From positions 1-62,654 of the forward strand of contig CANPJW010000013.1 of NCBI GenBank assembly GCA_947574505.1: a stretch of 62,654 bases of DNA. The letters run 5' to 3'. The translations under genes and the position numbers were made by a program. This DNA is from an uncultured Bacteroides sp. (lineage in GTDB: Bacteria; Bacteroidota; Bacteroidia; Bacteroidales; Bacteroidaceae). Each line of letters opens with the position of its first letter. Position 1 is the stretch's first letter. Of the stretch, positions 17,198-27,186 are shown piece by piece. Under the pieces are notes generated by a model. That model searched no databases, had not been told where the DNA came from, and saw only the letters and a list, made by a program, of their open reading frames with translations.

Positions 17198-18556
17198 TCA
17201 GGGTTTGAAGCGTTTTAGTTTGTTGTAGAGTGTCTGACGACTGATTCCCAGTTGTTCGGCAGTCGCAGTCAGGTTTCCGTTGTTTTGCAGGATGGCTGTT
17301 TCAATGGCTTGCCTTTCCACTTCTTCCAGATTGGGGACGGTGCTGGTGGTTTGCGGTTTCCAGGTCTGTTTTACCAGAATGTCTTTGGGACGTATCACGT
17401 TGCCTTCACATAAGATAACGGCTTTTTCGATAGCGTGCTGCAACTCCCGGATATTGCCTGGCCAGTGGTAAGAACGTAGTTTTTCTATCGTTTGCTCATG
17501 CATCCGCATTTCCGGACGTTGGTATTTGGAAGCGAAACGGTGGAGAAAGGTTTCGATGAACAGAAGTATATCGTCTCCCCGTTCCCTCAATGGAGGGATT
17601 TCCAAGTGGATAGTGTTGATACGGTAAAATAAGTCTTCGCGGAATAATCCTTGTTTCACCATTTCAGGAATGTCTTTATTGGTGGCGGAAATGAGTCGTA
17701 TATCAACGGGGACGACTTTATTGCTTCCAATTCGGGTGATATTTCTGTTTTGTAGTACAGTCAGCAATTTGGCTTGCAGTGCAAGGGGAAGATTACCAAT
17801 CTCATCCATAAAAAGAGAACTGCCGCTGGCGGCTTCGAACTTTCCCGGACGGCTTTCGTAGGCGTCCGTAAAAGCCCCGCGCTCGTGTCCGAAAAGTTCG
17901 CTCTCAAAAAGGGATTCGCTGATAGCTCCCATGTCAATACTTAGCATTGAGCGGGGATTACGTGGTGACAAGCGGTGTATTTCCCTTGCCAGCATTTCCT
18001 TTCCGGTTCCGTTTTCTCCGGTTATCAGGATATTGGCGTCTGTCTTGGCTACTTTATTGACTACCTTTATTAATTGCAGCATGGCGGGAGAATGTCCTAT
18101 CAGCATTTCCGGTTTGTTCGGATTGACGGAACCGGTGGTTTGGCTTTTTGATTTTGGGGAACTTTTCCCGTTTGATTTATGATTGTACGCTTCCTTTATT
18201 TTTTGAACCAGTGTCCGGTTGTCCCATGGCTTGAGAAGGAAATCGGTAGCTCCGTTCTTCAAGGCTTTCACGGCCAGTTCCACATCTCCATAGGCGGTTA
18301 GCATCACCACAGGCAGCGTGGGACGGATTTCGTGAATACGTTTCAGCCAGTACAATCCTTCGTTGCCGTTATTGATGCCTGCCGAGAAATTCATGTCAAG
18401 GATTACAATATCAATGGAAGTGGTGGTGAGCAGTGTTGTTATTTGGTTAGGATTGGCGGCAGTACGGACTGTGCTGAACTCATTTTCGAGCAAAAGTTCC
18501 AGTGAAGCCAACACACTTTTATTATCATCTACTATCAAAATAGTTCCGGTTTCCAT
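17198..18556 (-). CDS. NtrC-type sigma-54-dependent response regulator
   Basis: A 452-residue activator when started at METGTILIVDD (18556). The open frame runs 44 codons further upstream, but those residues are basic, unlike the family, and cover an operator site. Domains: receiver with Asp54 (IVILDMNFS); AAA+ domain with Walker A TGENGTGKE, GAFTDA (usual form GAFTGA, which contacts sigma-54) and the MDEIGNLP Walker B; and a Fis-type HTH at the end (ATAEQLGISRQTLYNKL). It should activate the divergent export operon through the sigma-54 promoter at 18877-18892. Confidence 0.93.
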   Translation of the reverse strand: METGTILIVDDNKSVLASLELLLENEFSTVRTAANPNQITTLLTTTSIDIVILDMNFSAGINNGNEGLYWLKRIHEIRPTLPVVMLTAYGDVELAVKALKNGATDFLLKPWDNRTLVQKIKEAYNHKSNGKSSPKSKSQTTGSVNPNKPEMLIGHSPAMLQLIKVVNKVAKTDANILITGENGTGKEMLAREIHRLSPRNPRSMLSIDMGAISESLFESELFGHERGAFTDAYESRPGKFEAASGSSLFMDEIGNLPLALQAKLLTVLQNRNITRIGSNKVVPVDIRLISATNKDIPEMVKQGLFREDLFYRINTIHLEIPPLRERGDDILLFIETFLHRFASKYQRPEMRMHEQTIEKLRSYHWPGNIRELQHAIEKAVILCEGNVIRPKDILVKQTWKPQTTSTVPNLEEVERQAIETAILQNNGNLTATAEQLGISRQTLYNKLKRFKP

Positions 18557-18647
18557 ATATGTAAGATTGGGGGTATCTGTCTGGGGTGAATGATTCTTTA
18601 AGTTTTCGGGTAAAGATATTCGTTTTTGCTTTTTCCTGCAAGGGAGT

Positions 18648-18821
18648 GTCCAATAATTAGACGTTTTATGATAGATTTCCTGAAACATGGCTTTATTCTA
18701 TGTTTTTCGTAAGGAATGATAGGAGTTTGAATGTTGAATAATTGTTGTTTGTATGCAATTTATGCTGGCTCTTTTTTGATAACGTCCAATTTTTAGACGT
18801 TATGGTGTTTAAAAATTGGAC
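18648..18821. promoter_or_regulatory. Candidate NtrC-type activator sites (three copies)
   Basis: GTCCAATAATTAGAC (18648-18662) and GTCCAATTTTTAGAC (18784-18798) share the near-palindrome GTCCAAT-N-(A/T)TTAGAC form. A third copy lies inverted at 18808-18821 (GTCCAATTTTTAAA on the minus strand). The second site also sits in a larger ATAACGTC...GACGTTAT inverted repeat. Two sites lie 55-95 bp upstream of the sigma-54 promoter, a normal activator distance, and one lies about 90 bp upstream of the regulator gene. Confidence 0.7.
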
Positions 18822-18876
18822 GGAAACGGTAAGGTGTTTCTTGTTATCTATCTTGTAATCAGTGAATTATATATTG

Positions 18877-18892
18877 TGGCATTATGTTTGCT
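18877..18892 (+). promoter_or_regulatory. Sigma-54 promoter of the export operon
   Basis: TGGCATTATGTTTGCT has the GG-N10-GC spacing and the TGGCA and TTGC cores of the sigma-54 -24/-12 promoter. It lies about 40 bp upstream of the TolC-like start codon, downstream of the activator-site candidates and divergent from the NtrC-type regulator gene. Confidence 0.85.
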
Positions 18893-18932
18893 TTATTATT
18901 CGTATAGAACACAACCGCATATATACTGAAGA

Positions 18933-20234
18933 ATGAGGAATATATTCTTTTTATTGTTTTTATTACCCGCCATTGCATATGCTCAACCGGCAATGAGTCT
19001 GGACGAATGTATCCGCCTGGCATGGAAGCAGAACCCTTCTATACGGAACAGTGCTATCGGCATAAAGGAAGCACGGGCGGATTATGCTGCTGCTATCGGT
19101 ACATTTCTTCCCCGCATAGTAGCCGACGCAGAAACAGGAAAGCGTTTCGGGCGTTCGATAGACCCGGATACCAATGGATATACGGAAAAGACTTTTGAAG
19201 AAGGAACAGTAGGTCTTGATATGACTTTGTCTTTGTTTGAAGGATTCTCACGTATCAATCAGGTTCGTTTTCGGAAAATAAACTGGGAACGTAGTGAGTG
19301 GGAACTGAAAGACAGGCAGAATGAACTGGCTTATCAAGTGACGGATGCTTACTACAAACTGGTTTTGGAAAGAAAACTCTTGAATCTAGCTTTGGAACAA
19401 AGAAGGTTGAGCGAACGATACTTGAAACAAACCGAGACATTTGTGGAACTGGGCTTGAAATCCGTTTCCGACTTGCAAGAGGTGAAAGCCCGCAGGGAAG
19501 GGGATATATATCGTTATCAGTCCCGTGTCAATAGTTGTCGGTTGGCATTGCTACATTTGGAACAGTTGATGAACTTTCAGCAGGGCGACACACTTGTCGT
19601 TCAGGATACGATTGTCGAATTGAGTAAACTCCCGCTGCTTTCACTCCCCTCTACGGAAACATTGTATGGGCAATCCTTGGAAACACTTCCTGCCCTGCGT
19701 ATGATTAGCTTGAAGCAGAAAGCCGCGCGCAAGGAATATGCGATGGCAGGCGGAGCTTTTTCTCCTTCTGTGTATGCCCGCTTTACGATAGGTTCCAATT
19801 TCTACAATACTGCATTTTCCGCCAGACAATTACGGGATAATATAGGAAAGTATATCGGCATTGGTATCTCTTTTCCTTTGTTGAGTGGTTTTGAACGTCT
19901 GACGAATCAGAGGAAGCTGAAACTGAACCTGTATCGCCTGAAGAATGAGGAAGAACTGGAGAAGCAACAGCTATATACCGACATTGAACAAACCCTTCTT
20001 TCTCTTCATGCCGGATATATGGAACATCAACAGGTATTGCAGCAATTGAGTGCGGAGAGTCAGGTTTTGAAAGAGTCCGAACGGAAATGGGAAGAAGGGC
20101 TTATTTCTGTCTTTCAGTTAATGGAAGTCCGCAATCGTTTTATCTCCGCCAAAGCAGAACTGGTCCGTGTGCGCTTGCAGGTAGAGATGATGCTGAAACT
20201 GGAGAAATATTATCGGGAAGGAACTTTTTTATAA
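18933..20234 (+). CDS. TolC-family outer membrane efflux protein
   Basis: A 433-residue protein with a signal peptide (about residues 1-17, ending AIAYAQP) and two TolC-type repeats. Each starts with a helical segment: SLDECIRLAWKQNPSIRNS near residue 22, and ALRMISLKQKAARKEYAMAG near 250. Members form trimeric outer-membrane channels for tripartite export. It is the first gene of a five-gene operon with an adaptor, two permeases and an ATPase, under the sigma-54 promoter. Confidence 0.9.
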   Translation: MRNIFFLLFLLPAIAYAQPAMSLDECIRLAWKQNPSIRNSAIGIKEARADYAAAIGTFLPRIVADAETGKRFGRSIDPDTNGYTEKTFEEGTVGLDMTLSLFEGFSRINQVRFRKINWERSEWELKDRQNELAYQVTDAYYKLVLERKLLNLALEQRRLSERYLKQTETFVELGLKSVSDLQEVKARREGDIYRYQSRVNSCRLALLHLEQLMNFQQGDTLVVQDTIVELSKLPLLSLPSTETLYGQSLETLPALRMISLKQKAARKEYAMAGGAFSPSVYARFTIGSNFYNTAFSARQLRDNIGKYIGIGISFPLLSGFERLTNQRKLKLNLYRLKNEEELEKQQLYTDIEQTLLSLHAGYMEHQQVLQQLSAESQVLKESERKWEEGLISVFQLMEVRNRFISAKAELVRVRLQVEMMLKLEKYYREGTFL

Positions 20235-20250
20235 AAACAGAATTAATCTT

Positions 20251-21498
20251 ATGGATACACCTATTGAACGCAAGTCCGGCATTACCCGCAAACACCTATA
20301 TATAATAGGTGGCATAACCTTTGCCATTGCCGTTATTTTATATTTCATGTTCAGAGATACTGCCTCTACCATGACTGTGGAGAAAGAACGTCTGACGATT
20401 GCCACCGTTGAGCGTGGTGAATTTAACGATTATATCCGTGTCATCGGTCAGGTAATGCCCAACCGTATTATTTATATGGATGCCGTGGAAGGCGGACGCG
20501 TGGAAGAACGTCTGAAAGAAGAAGGTGCCATGGTGAAGGCAGGCGACGTGATTCTGCGTCTCAGCAATCCGCTGCTGAACATTGGCATTATGCAGAGTGA
20601 AGCGGATTTGGCTTATCAGGAAAACGAACTCCGTAATACCCGTATCAGCATGGAGCAGGAACGCCTGCGTTTGAAACAAGAGCGTATCGGTCTGTATAAA
20701 GACAGGATGATGAAACAGCGCCGTTACGAACAATACAGTCGTCTGATAAAGGAGCAACTTATTGCACAAGAAGATTATCGTCTTGCCAAGGAAGAGTATG
20801 ATGCGGCCAAGGAACAGTTGGAGGTCATTGACGAACGCATTCGGCAGGATAACATTTTCCGTGAAAGTCAGGTAAACAGCTTGGATGAGAACATACGTAA
20901 TATGAAGCGGAGCCTCGCCCTGGTGCGCGAACGAATTGAGAACCTGAAAGTGAGAGCTCCTATTGACGGACAGGTAGGTAATTTGGATGCACAAATAGGA
21001 CAATCAATAGCGGCAGGTGAGCATATCGGGCAGATTATAACTTCTGATTTGAAGGTGCAGGCACAGATTGACGAACATTACGTGGAGCGTGTTGTACCCG
21101 GACTGCCGGCCGACTTTACACGTGACGGTGCCAGCTATAAACTGGAGGTGATAAAACCCTATCCGGAAGTAAAAGAAGGACAGTTCCGCACCGATTTGCA
21201 GTTCACTGCCGGACGACCGGAGAATATACGTGCAGGGCAAACTTATCATATTAATCTACAGTTAGGCGACCCCGCACAGGCTATTCTGGTGCCGCGTGGC
21301 GGATTTTTCCAAATAAGCGGTGGGCGATGGATGTATGTTGTGGATGAAAGTGGTAAATTTGCTGTTCGTCAGCCCATCCGTATCGGACGACAAAACCCAC
21401 AGTATTATGAGGTTACTGAAGGATTGAAGCCTGGTGACCAGGTGATTGTTTCCGGATATGAACTGTTTGGCGATAACGAGAAACTGATACTGAAATAA
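20251..21498 (+). CDS. HlyD/MacA-type periplasmic adaptor
   Basis: A 415-residue membrane-fusion protein with an N-terminal membrane anchor (about residues 17-36). A first lipoyl half (VEGGRVEERLKEEGAMVKAG) leads into a long alpha-helical hairpin (about 110-225), then the second lipoyl half (LKVRAPIDGQVGNLDAQIG) and beta-barrel domains. It bridges the inner-membrane transporter and the TolC-like channel. It lies 16 bp after the TolC-like gene. The long hairpin suits contact with TolC. Confidence 0.92.
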   Translation: MDTPIERKSGITRKHLYIIGGITFAIAVILYFMFRDTASTMTVEKERLTIATVERGEFNDYIRVIGQVMPNRIIYMDAVEGGRVEERLKEEGAMVKAGDVILRLSNPLLNIGIMQSEADLAYQENELRNTRISMEQERLRLKQERIGLYKDRMMKQRRYEQYSRLIKEQLIAQEDYRLAKEEYDAAKEQLEVIDERIRQDNIFRESQVNSLDENIRNMKRSLALVRERIENLKVRAPIDGQVGNLDAQIGQSIAAGEHIGQIITSDLKVQAQIDEHYVERVVPGLPADFTRDGASYKLEVIKPYPEVKEGQFRTDLQFTAGRPENIRAGQTYHINLQLGDPAQAILVPRGGFFQISGGRWMYVVDESGKFAVRQPIRIGRQNPQYYEVTEGLKPGDQVIVSGYELFGDNEKLILK

Positions 21499-21507
21499 TT
21501 CCATGAT

Positions 21508-23916
21508 ATGATAAATTATCTCTCACAAGTAATACGTAGTCAGCGGGTTAAGAAATCTCTGACGCTGATAAATATAACAGGATTGTCTGTCTGTATTGCA
21601 ACAGCACTGCTCATCATACTTTATGTATGGACGGAATTGAGCTACGATTCATTCCATGATTCCGAGCGTGTATATCGTGTCGAAAGCCGGTTGTATGAAG
21701 GTGAGACACTGACAGACAACTGGGCGACTACGGCTTACGGTCATGCACCTGCAATGGCTCGTGAAATTGCCGGCATTGAGAAGTATGTCCGTGTGACGGC
21801 GCAAGACCGCGAACAAGTGGTGAATTATTTTGAAAGGAGGTTTGCCGAAGAGCATTATTGCTACACCGAACCTGCTTTTTTTGAGATATTCAATTTCCCG
21901 GTAATTAAAGGGGATAAGGTCGGGCAACTGGTGCGTCCTAATACGGTGGTGCTGACCGAGAGTGCGGCAAACCGTTATTTTGATGAAGAAGACCCAATAG
22001 GCAAGGTGTTGACTTTCAGTACGTCTTCATCGCAGCAGAACTTTGAAGTAACTGGTGTGATAGCAGATATGCCCGTCCGTTCCCATCTGCAATATGATTT
22101 TTTACTTTCATATAGTACGATTCCCAAAGAACGGCAGGATATTTGGTACATTCATGGAGTTTACACCTATGTCCGTCTGATGTCCGGAAAGTATCCGGCG
22201 GAGATTGAAGAGGCTTTTCTCAATATATCTGATAAGTATAAGACCGATGCACTGAAACATAAGACTTGGGCGGTGGAGCTGATACCGCTGAAAGACATTC
22301 ACCTCACTCCACAGAAAGCCTACGAGAAAGAAATAAAAGGGAGCCGGACTGCGGTTCTTATACTATTGGTGATGTCCGTTGCCCTGCTACTGATAGGTTG
22401 GGCAAATGCCTTGAATCTGACTGTGGCGCGTTTCTTGGAACGCGGGCGTGAGTTCGGGTTGCGTAAAGTTTTTGGTGCTTCGCGCCGTCAGATTATAATT
22501 CAGGGACTTCTAGAATCCGGTTTTATGAATCTGTTGGCTGTGTTGATAGCCCTTGGCTGGCTGGAACTCCTTTTACCTCTTGTATATCGTTGGGCAGGGC
22601 AGAACTTCGGGGCGGATATACTGATTTCATCAGCTTTTTGGGGAATTGTAGCCGGAGTGGTTGTTGTCGGCACATTTGTCGTGGGGCTTTATCCTTCTTG
22701 GCTGATGGTTACTATACGTCCGTCGGAGATTATGAGGGGAAAACTGTTACACGGCAAACGTGGCAACCGTATAAGGAAAGTGCTGATTGTGGTTCAGTTT
22801 ATGGCTTCTTTTGTCCTAATTACCGGCACGTTCACAGTGGTTAGGCAGGTGTGCTATATGCAGAGTGAAGATTCCGCCGATTCTCATTCACATATGTTGG
22901 TCATTAAGTACCCTTCATTTACCGAGGGGCTGGCGTTGCGTCTGGAAAGTTTCACCAAGCGTCTGAAACAGCGGGCAGACGTAAGCTACGTAGCCGTTTC
23001 GGGAGCGGTTCCCGGGGTGGAGGTAGCCAATTATTTCACCAATCGTCCTTACGGAAGCGACCCTTCACAAGTGAAACTGATACAGATGTTTGCCGTAGAT
23101 TATGATTATCTATCTGCCTACATGCCCGCTATGATTTGCGGGCGGTGTTTCTCTGAGGACTTCGGCGGCGATCTCAACCGGATAGTACTTAACGAGGAAG
23201 CGGTCAGGTTGTTAGGTTACGAGTCGCCCGAAGCTGCATTGGGACAGCAGGTTAAAATGGAGGTGGTGGGCGACCCGCTCGAAATAATCGGGGTGGTGAG
23301 AAACTATCACCAACAGTCGCTTTCTGTAGCTTACAAACCTATTATATTCTTTTTGAAAGAGCGGGTACCGTTTATTGCGACACCTTATATTTCAATCCGC
23401 CTGACAGGTGACGGAGGAGATGGTACTTTGGCGGAAATCGAGCAAATGTATCGTGAATACTTCCCGACTTCTTTGTTCTCTTATTTCTTTTTGAGTGACT
23501 TGAATACTTTTTTATATAAATCAGACCGTAATTTTGGTTGGATATTTGCCAGTGCTTCTTTACTTGCGGTGTTTGTGGCATGTCTCGGATTATGGATTGT
23601 GACACTGTTTTCAACCTTATCGCGCTTGAAAGAAGTAGGTATCCGCAAAGTGCTTGGTGCAAATAAAACCTGTCTGTTCTTTATCTTGACTAAAGAATTG
23701 ATGTTGCTTACGGTGTTGGCATCTGCCATCGGCATACCCGTGTCGGCTGTGTTGATGAACGGATGGTTGGAAACGTATGCTTTCCACATTTCGTTGCCTT
23801 GGTGGATATATCCGGCTGCTTTCGTGCTGCTGTTGCTGATTGCGTTCCTTACCGTTTTTCAACAAGTATGGCGCATTATCTGTCTGAAGCCGATGCGTAT
23901 TTTAAAATATGAATAA
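21508..23916 (+). CDS. MacB/FtsX-type ABC permease 1
   Basis: An 802-residue inner-membrane protein with two FtsX-type halves: an N-terminal membrane helix (about 20-42), a MacB-like periplasmic core, then a membrane block near 285-400 with REFGLRKVFGASRRQI. A second half follows with a helix near 430, a core (about 460-660) and a C-terminal block with VGIRKVLGANKTCLFF. The (G)LRKVLGA motif before each block contacts the ATPase in this family. It pairs with the LolD-like ATPase and the second permease downstream. Substrate unknown, perhaps a peptide, lipid or antimicrobial. Confidence 0.9.
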   Translation: MINYLSQVIRSQRVKKSLTLINITGLSVCIATALLIILYVWTELSYDSFHDSERVYRVESRLYEGETLTDNWATTAYGHAPAMAREIAGIEKYVRVTAQDREQVVNYFERRFAEEHYCYTEPAFFEIFNFPVIKGDKVGQLVRPNTVVLTESAANRYFDEEDPIGKVLTFSTSSSQQNFEVTGVIADMPVRSHLQYDFLLSYSTIPKERQDIWYIHGVYTYVRLMSGKYPAEIEEAFLNISDKYKTDALKHKTWAVELIPLKDIHLTPQKAYEKEIKGSRTAVLILLVMSVALLLIGWANALNLTVARFLERGREFGLRKVFGASRRQIIIQGLLESGFMNLLAVLIALGWLELLLPLVYRWAGQNFGADILISSAFWGIVAGVVVVGTFVVGLYPSWLMVTIRPSEIMRGKLLHGKRGNRIRKVLIVVQFMASFVLITGTFTVVRQVCYMQSEDSADSHSHMLVIKYPSFTEGLALRLESFTKRLKQRADVSYVAVSGAVPGVEVANYFTNRPYGSDPSQVKLIQMFAVDYDYLSAYMPAMICGRCFSEDFGGDLNRIVLNEEAVRLLGYESPEAALGQQVKMEVVGDPLEIIGVVRNYHQQSLSVAYKPIIFFLKERVPFIATPYISIRLTGDGGDGTLAEIEQMYREYFPTSLFSYFFLSDLNTFLYKSDRNFGWIFASASLLAVFVACLGLWIVTLFSTLSRLKEVGIRKVLGANKTCLFFILTKELMLLTVLASAIGIPVSAVLMNGWLETYAFHISLPWWIYPAAFVLLLLIAFLTVFQQVWRIICLKPMRILKYE

Positions 23917-23937
23917 TTAATAAATATTGAACTGATT

Positions 23938-24654
23938 ATGATTAAGACTGAAAAACTGACAAAACTCTTCGCAACCGAAGAGGTGCAGACTAAAGCATTG
24001 AACGAAGTCACCTTGCAAGTGGAACAAGGGGAATTTGTTGCTATAATGGGTCCTTCGGGATGTGGCAAGTCAACACTGCTGAATATATTGGGTACGCTCG
24101 ATTCTCCCACTTCCGGCTCTTATTTATTTGAAGGGAAACAGGTGGATAAAATGAACGAAAATCAACTGACTGCTCTTAGAAAAGGTAATCTCGGCTTTAT
24201 TTTCCAGAGTTTCAACCTGATTGATGAACTGACCGTATATGAGAATGTGGAATTGCCCCTTGTCTATATAGGTGTCAAAGCCGACAAGCGCAAAGAAAAA
24301 GTAAATAAAGTACTCGAAAAAGTGAATCTGTTGCATCGTGCCAACCATTATCCCCAGCAACTGTCCGGCGGACAGCAACAGCGTGTAGCGATTGCCCGTG
24401 CTGTAGTGACGGATTGCAAATTGCTTCTTGCCGATGAACCTACGGGAAATCTGGACTCGGTGAACGGTGTGGAAGTGATGGAACTGCTGAGCGAACTGAA
24501 CGGCCAGGGAACTACTGTTATCATCGTTACCCACTCCCAACGGGATGCTATGTACGCACATCGTGTCATTCAATTGCTGGACGGACAGATTGTAGCCGAA
24601 AACATCAACCGCCCGCTGGAAAAGAATATGTCATCTAAAAAAGAAACTGTATGA
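23938..24654 (+). CDS. LolD/MacB-type ABC ATPase
   Basis: A 238-residue ATPase with Walker A GPSGCGKSTL, Q-loop NLGFIFQSFNL, signature LSGGQQQR and Walker B LLLADEPTGNLD. The pattern is that of the MacB/LolD/FtsE subfamily. It is placed between two large permease genes, and its last 4 bases overlap the start of the second (ATGA). It should energise a permease complex in a mechanotransmission manner, coupling ATP use to the adaptor and TolC channel rather than to classic substrate transport. Confidence 0.94.
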   Translation: MIKTEKLTKLFATEEVQTKALNEVTLQVEQGEFVAIMGPSGCGKSTLLNILGTLDSPTSGSYLFEGKQVDKMNENQLTALRKGNLGFIFQSFNLIDELTVYENVELPLVYIGVKADKRKEKVNKVLEKVNLLHRANHYPQQLSGGQQQRVAIARAVVTDCKLLLADEPTGNLDSVNGVEVMELLSELNGQGTTVIIVTHSQRDAMYAHRVIQLLDGQIVAENINRPLEKNMSSKKETV

Positions 24655-27071
24655 TAGGAAATTATTGGAATAGTGCCTGGCGGAATCTGATGAAACGGAA
24701 AAGGTTCAGTTTCATTAATATATTCGGACTGGCGATTGGCATGGCGTCGGCACTGCTGATTCTTACCTATGTGACTTTTGAATTCAGTTTTGATAAAATG
24801 CATTCAAAATATGACCGTATCTATCGGGTGCAAAGTACGTTTCATGAAGGGGAGGTGCTGACCGACTATTGGGCAAGCAGCTCCTTCGGATATGGTTCGG
24901 CTATGAAAGAGAACCTTGCCGGAATAGAGGATTATGCCCGTATCGGTTCCCTGTTTCAACCGGAACAAATAGTGAAATACGGTGAACTGACCTTGCGGGA
25001 GAACCAGATAGCCTATGCTGAACCCGGCTTTTTCCGCCTTTTCGATTTCGAACTTCTGAAGGGTGACAAGAAAACCTGTCTCTCCATGCCGGGACAAGTG
25101 GTAATCACCGAACGCATCGCCCGCAAATATTTCAAGGACGAGGACCCTATCGGAAAGATATTCATTTTTACCGGAGCATACGATAAAATATCATGTGAAG
25201 TGACCGGAGTGATGAAAGAAATGCCTTCAAATTCACATATACATTATAGTTTTCTGATTTCGTATAAGTCTCTGCCCAAGTATGTACAGGAATATTGGTA
25301 CAAGCACGAGGCTTATACCTATGTCCTGCTTGACTCTCCCGAAAGGAAAGCGGAAATAGAGAAAGAATTTCCCGTAATGGCGGAAAAGTACAAGACGGAT
25401 GAAGCGTTGAAAAACAAGATATGGGGGGTCTCTTTAATTCCTTTGGCGGATATACATCTTACTCCGCAAGTAGGATACGAAGCGGAGACAAAGGGAAACC
25501 GTTCTTCGATGATTGCTTTGATTTTCGCTGCCATTGCTATTTTGGCTATTGCATGGATAAACTATATAAACCTCACCGTAGCCCGTTCGATGGAGCGTGC
25601 CAAAGAAGTAGGAGTGCGGCGGGTAGTGGGAGCTTTCCGCAAGCAGTTGATTCACCAGTTCCTGTTTGAGGCATTAGTGATGAATCTGATAGCTTTTGTA
25701 CTTGCCGTAGGATTGATAGAACTGATTCTTCCGTACTTTAACCAACTGGTAGGCCGTACCGTTACTTTCTCCGTTTGGCTGATGGATTATTGGTGGATTC
25801 TATTGGTTCTTGTATTCATCGCCGGGATATTCCTTTCCGGATATTATCCGGCACTGGCTTTGCTGAACCGGAAACCGATTACATTATTGAAAGGAAAATT
25901 CCTGCATAGCAAATCTGGCGAACGGACACGGAAAGTATTGGTTATCATTCAATATACGGCTTCGATGATATTGCTTTGCGGTACATTGATTGTCTTTGCG
26001 CAATTGAACTTTATGCGTAACCGGTCTTTGGGAGTTAAGACGAATCAGACATTGGTGGTCAAGTTCCCCGGTCATACCGAAGGGTTGAATACGAAACTGG
26101 AAGCGATGAAAAAGACGATTGCACGTCTTCCGTTGGTGCATCGGGTCACTTTCTCCGGTGCTGTGCCAGGTGAGGAAGTGGCGACCTTCCTTTCCAACCG
26201 CCGCACCAACGATGCCCTGAAACAGAACCGCTTGTATGAGATGCTTGCCTGCGACCCCGATTATGTGGATGCCTATGGATTGCAAGTCGTAGCCGGAAGA
26301 AGTTTCTCGGAAGATTATGGAGACGATGTAGATAAACTGGTGATTAACGAAACGGCTGTACGTAATCTGGGCTTCACATCTAATGATGAGGCGATAGGGG
26401 AGTTGGTGACCGTTGAATGTACCGATGCTCCGATGCAGATTATCGGAGTAGTGAAAGATTATCATCAACAGGCATTGAGTAAGAATTACACACCTATCAT
26501 GCTGATTCATAAAGATAAGATTGGCTGGCTGCCACAACGTTATATCTCTATTGTGATGACTTCCGGAGACCCTCGTGAAGTGCTGTCACAGGTGCATGAA
26601 ATTTGGAACCAATATTTTGCAGATTCCAGTTTCGACTATTTCTTCCTCGACCAGTTCTTCGACCACCAATATCGCCAGGATGAAGTATTCGGTGTGATGA
26701 TTGGTTCTTTCACCGGACTGGCAATTTTCATTTCCTGCTTGGGACTTTGGGTATTGGTCATGTTTTCATGTTCCACACGTACCAAAGAAATGGGAATACG
26801 TAAAGTCCTCGGAGCTTCCCGTTGGACACTCTTCTATCAGTTGGTTAAGGGATTCTTCCAGTTGATTCTGATAGCGGTTGTCATTGCCCTTCCGATAGCT
26901 TGGTTTAGTATGAATGTCTGGTTGAGCCATTACGCCTTCCGCACGGATTTGAAAGCATGGTTCTTTATTGTACCTGTATTGCTGATGCTGTTTATCTCAT
27001 TCGTAACGGTAGCTTTCCAGACCATGAAGATAATAATGAGCAAACCTGCCCGTTCTTTACGATATGAATAA
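24651..27071 (+). CDS. MacB/FtsX-type ABC permease 2
   Basis: An 806-residue paralogue of the permease at 21508-23916 with the same double-FtsX layout. An N-terminal helix lies near residues 20-42. The first membrane block carries KEVGVRRVVGAFRKQL and the last KEMGIRKVLGASRWTL. The two permeases align along their length (for example GVVKDYHQQALS here and GVVRNYHQQSLS there), so they arose by duplication and may form a heterodimer. It is the last gene of the operon, and a hairpin follows at 27087-27110. Confidence 0.9.
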   Translation: MIGNYWNSAWRNLMKRKRFSFINIFGLAIGMASALLILTYVTFEFSFDKMHSKYDRIYRVQSTFHEGEVLTDYWASSSFGYGSAMKENLAGIEDYARIGSLFQPEQIVKYGELTLRENQIAYAEPGFFRLFDFELLKGDKKTCLSMPGQVVITERIARKYFKDEDPIGKIFIFTGAYDKISCEVTGVMKEMPSNSHIHYSFLISYKSLPKYVQEYWYKHEAYTYVLLDSPERKAEIEKEFPVMAEKYKTDEALKNKIWGVSLIPLADIHLTPQVGYEAETKGNRSSMIALIFAAIAILAIAWINYINLTVARSMERAKEVGVRRVVGAFRKQLIHQFLFEALVMNLIAFVLAVGLIELILPYFNQLVGRTVTFSVWLMDYWWILLVLVFIAGIFLSGYYPALALLNRKPITLLKGKFLHSKSGERTRKVLVIIQYTASMILLCGTLIVFAQLNFMRNRSLGVKTNQTLVVKFPGHTEGLNTKLEAMKKTIARLPLVHRVTFSGAVPGEEVATFLSNRRTNDALKQNRLYEMLACDPDYVDAYGLQVVAGRSFSEDYGDDVDKLVINETAVRNLGFTSNDEAIGELVTVECTDAPMQIIGVVKDYHQQALSKNYTPIMLIHKDKIGWLPQRYISIVMTSGDPREVLSQVHEIWNQYFADSSFDYFFLDQFFDHQYRQDEVFGVMIGSFTGLAIFISCLGLWVLVMFSCSTRTKEMGIRKVLGASRWTLFYQLVKGFFQLILIAVVIALPIAWFSMNVWLSHYAFRTDLKAWFFIVPVLLMLFISFVTVAFQTMKIIMSKPARSLRYE

Positions 27072-27086
27072 TCTCTGAATCACTCC

Positions 27087-27110
27087 ATCGGGTATTCGTT
27101 AATATCCGAT
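27087..27110 (+). terminator. Hairpin after the export operon
   Basis: ATCGGGTATT and AATATCCGAT form a 10-bp stem with one G-T pair and a 4-nt loop, 16 bp after the last permease stop. There is only a weak T run, so termination strength is uncertain. Confidence 0.55.
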
Positions 27111-27186
27111 AGATTTATGTTAAATGTTAACGAATCTATTGCTTTTATTAAACCATGTTATAAGATGCGCCGCTTTGGTCCGAAAA

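Noticed and set aside
18557..18688. 44-codon N-terminal extension of the NtrC-type regulator
   Set aside because: The family begins with the receiver strand at METGTILIVDD. The extension covers an activator-site palindrome.
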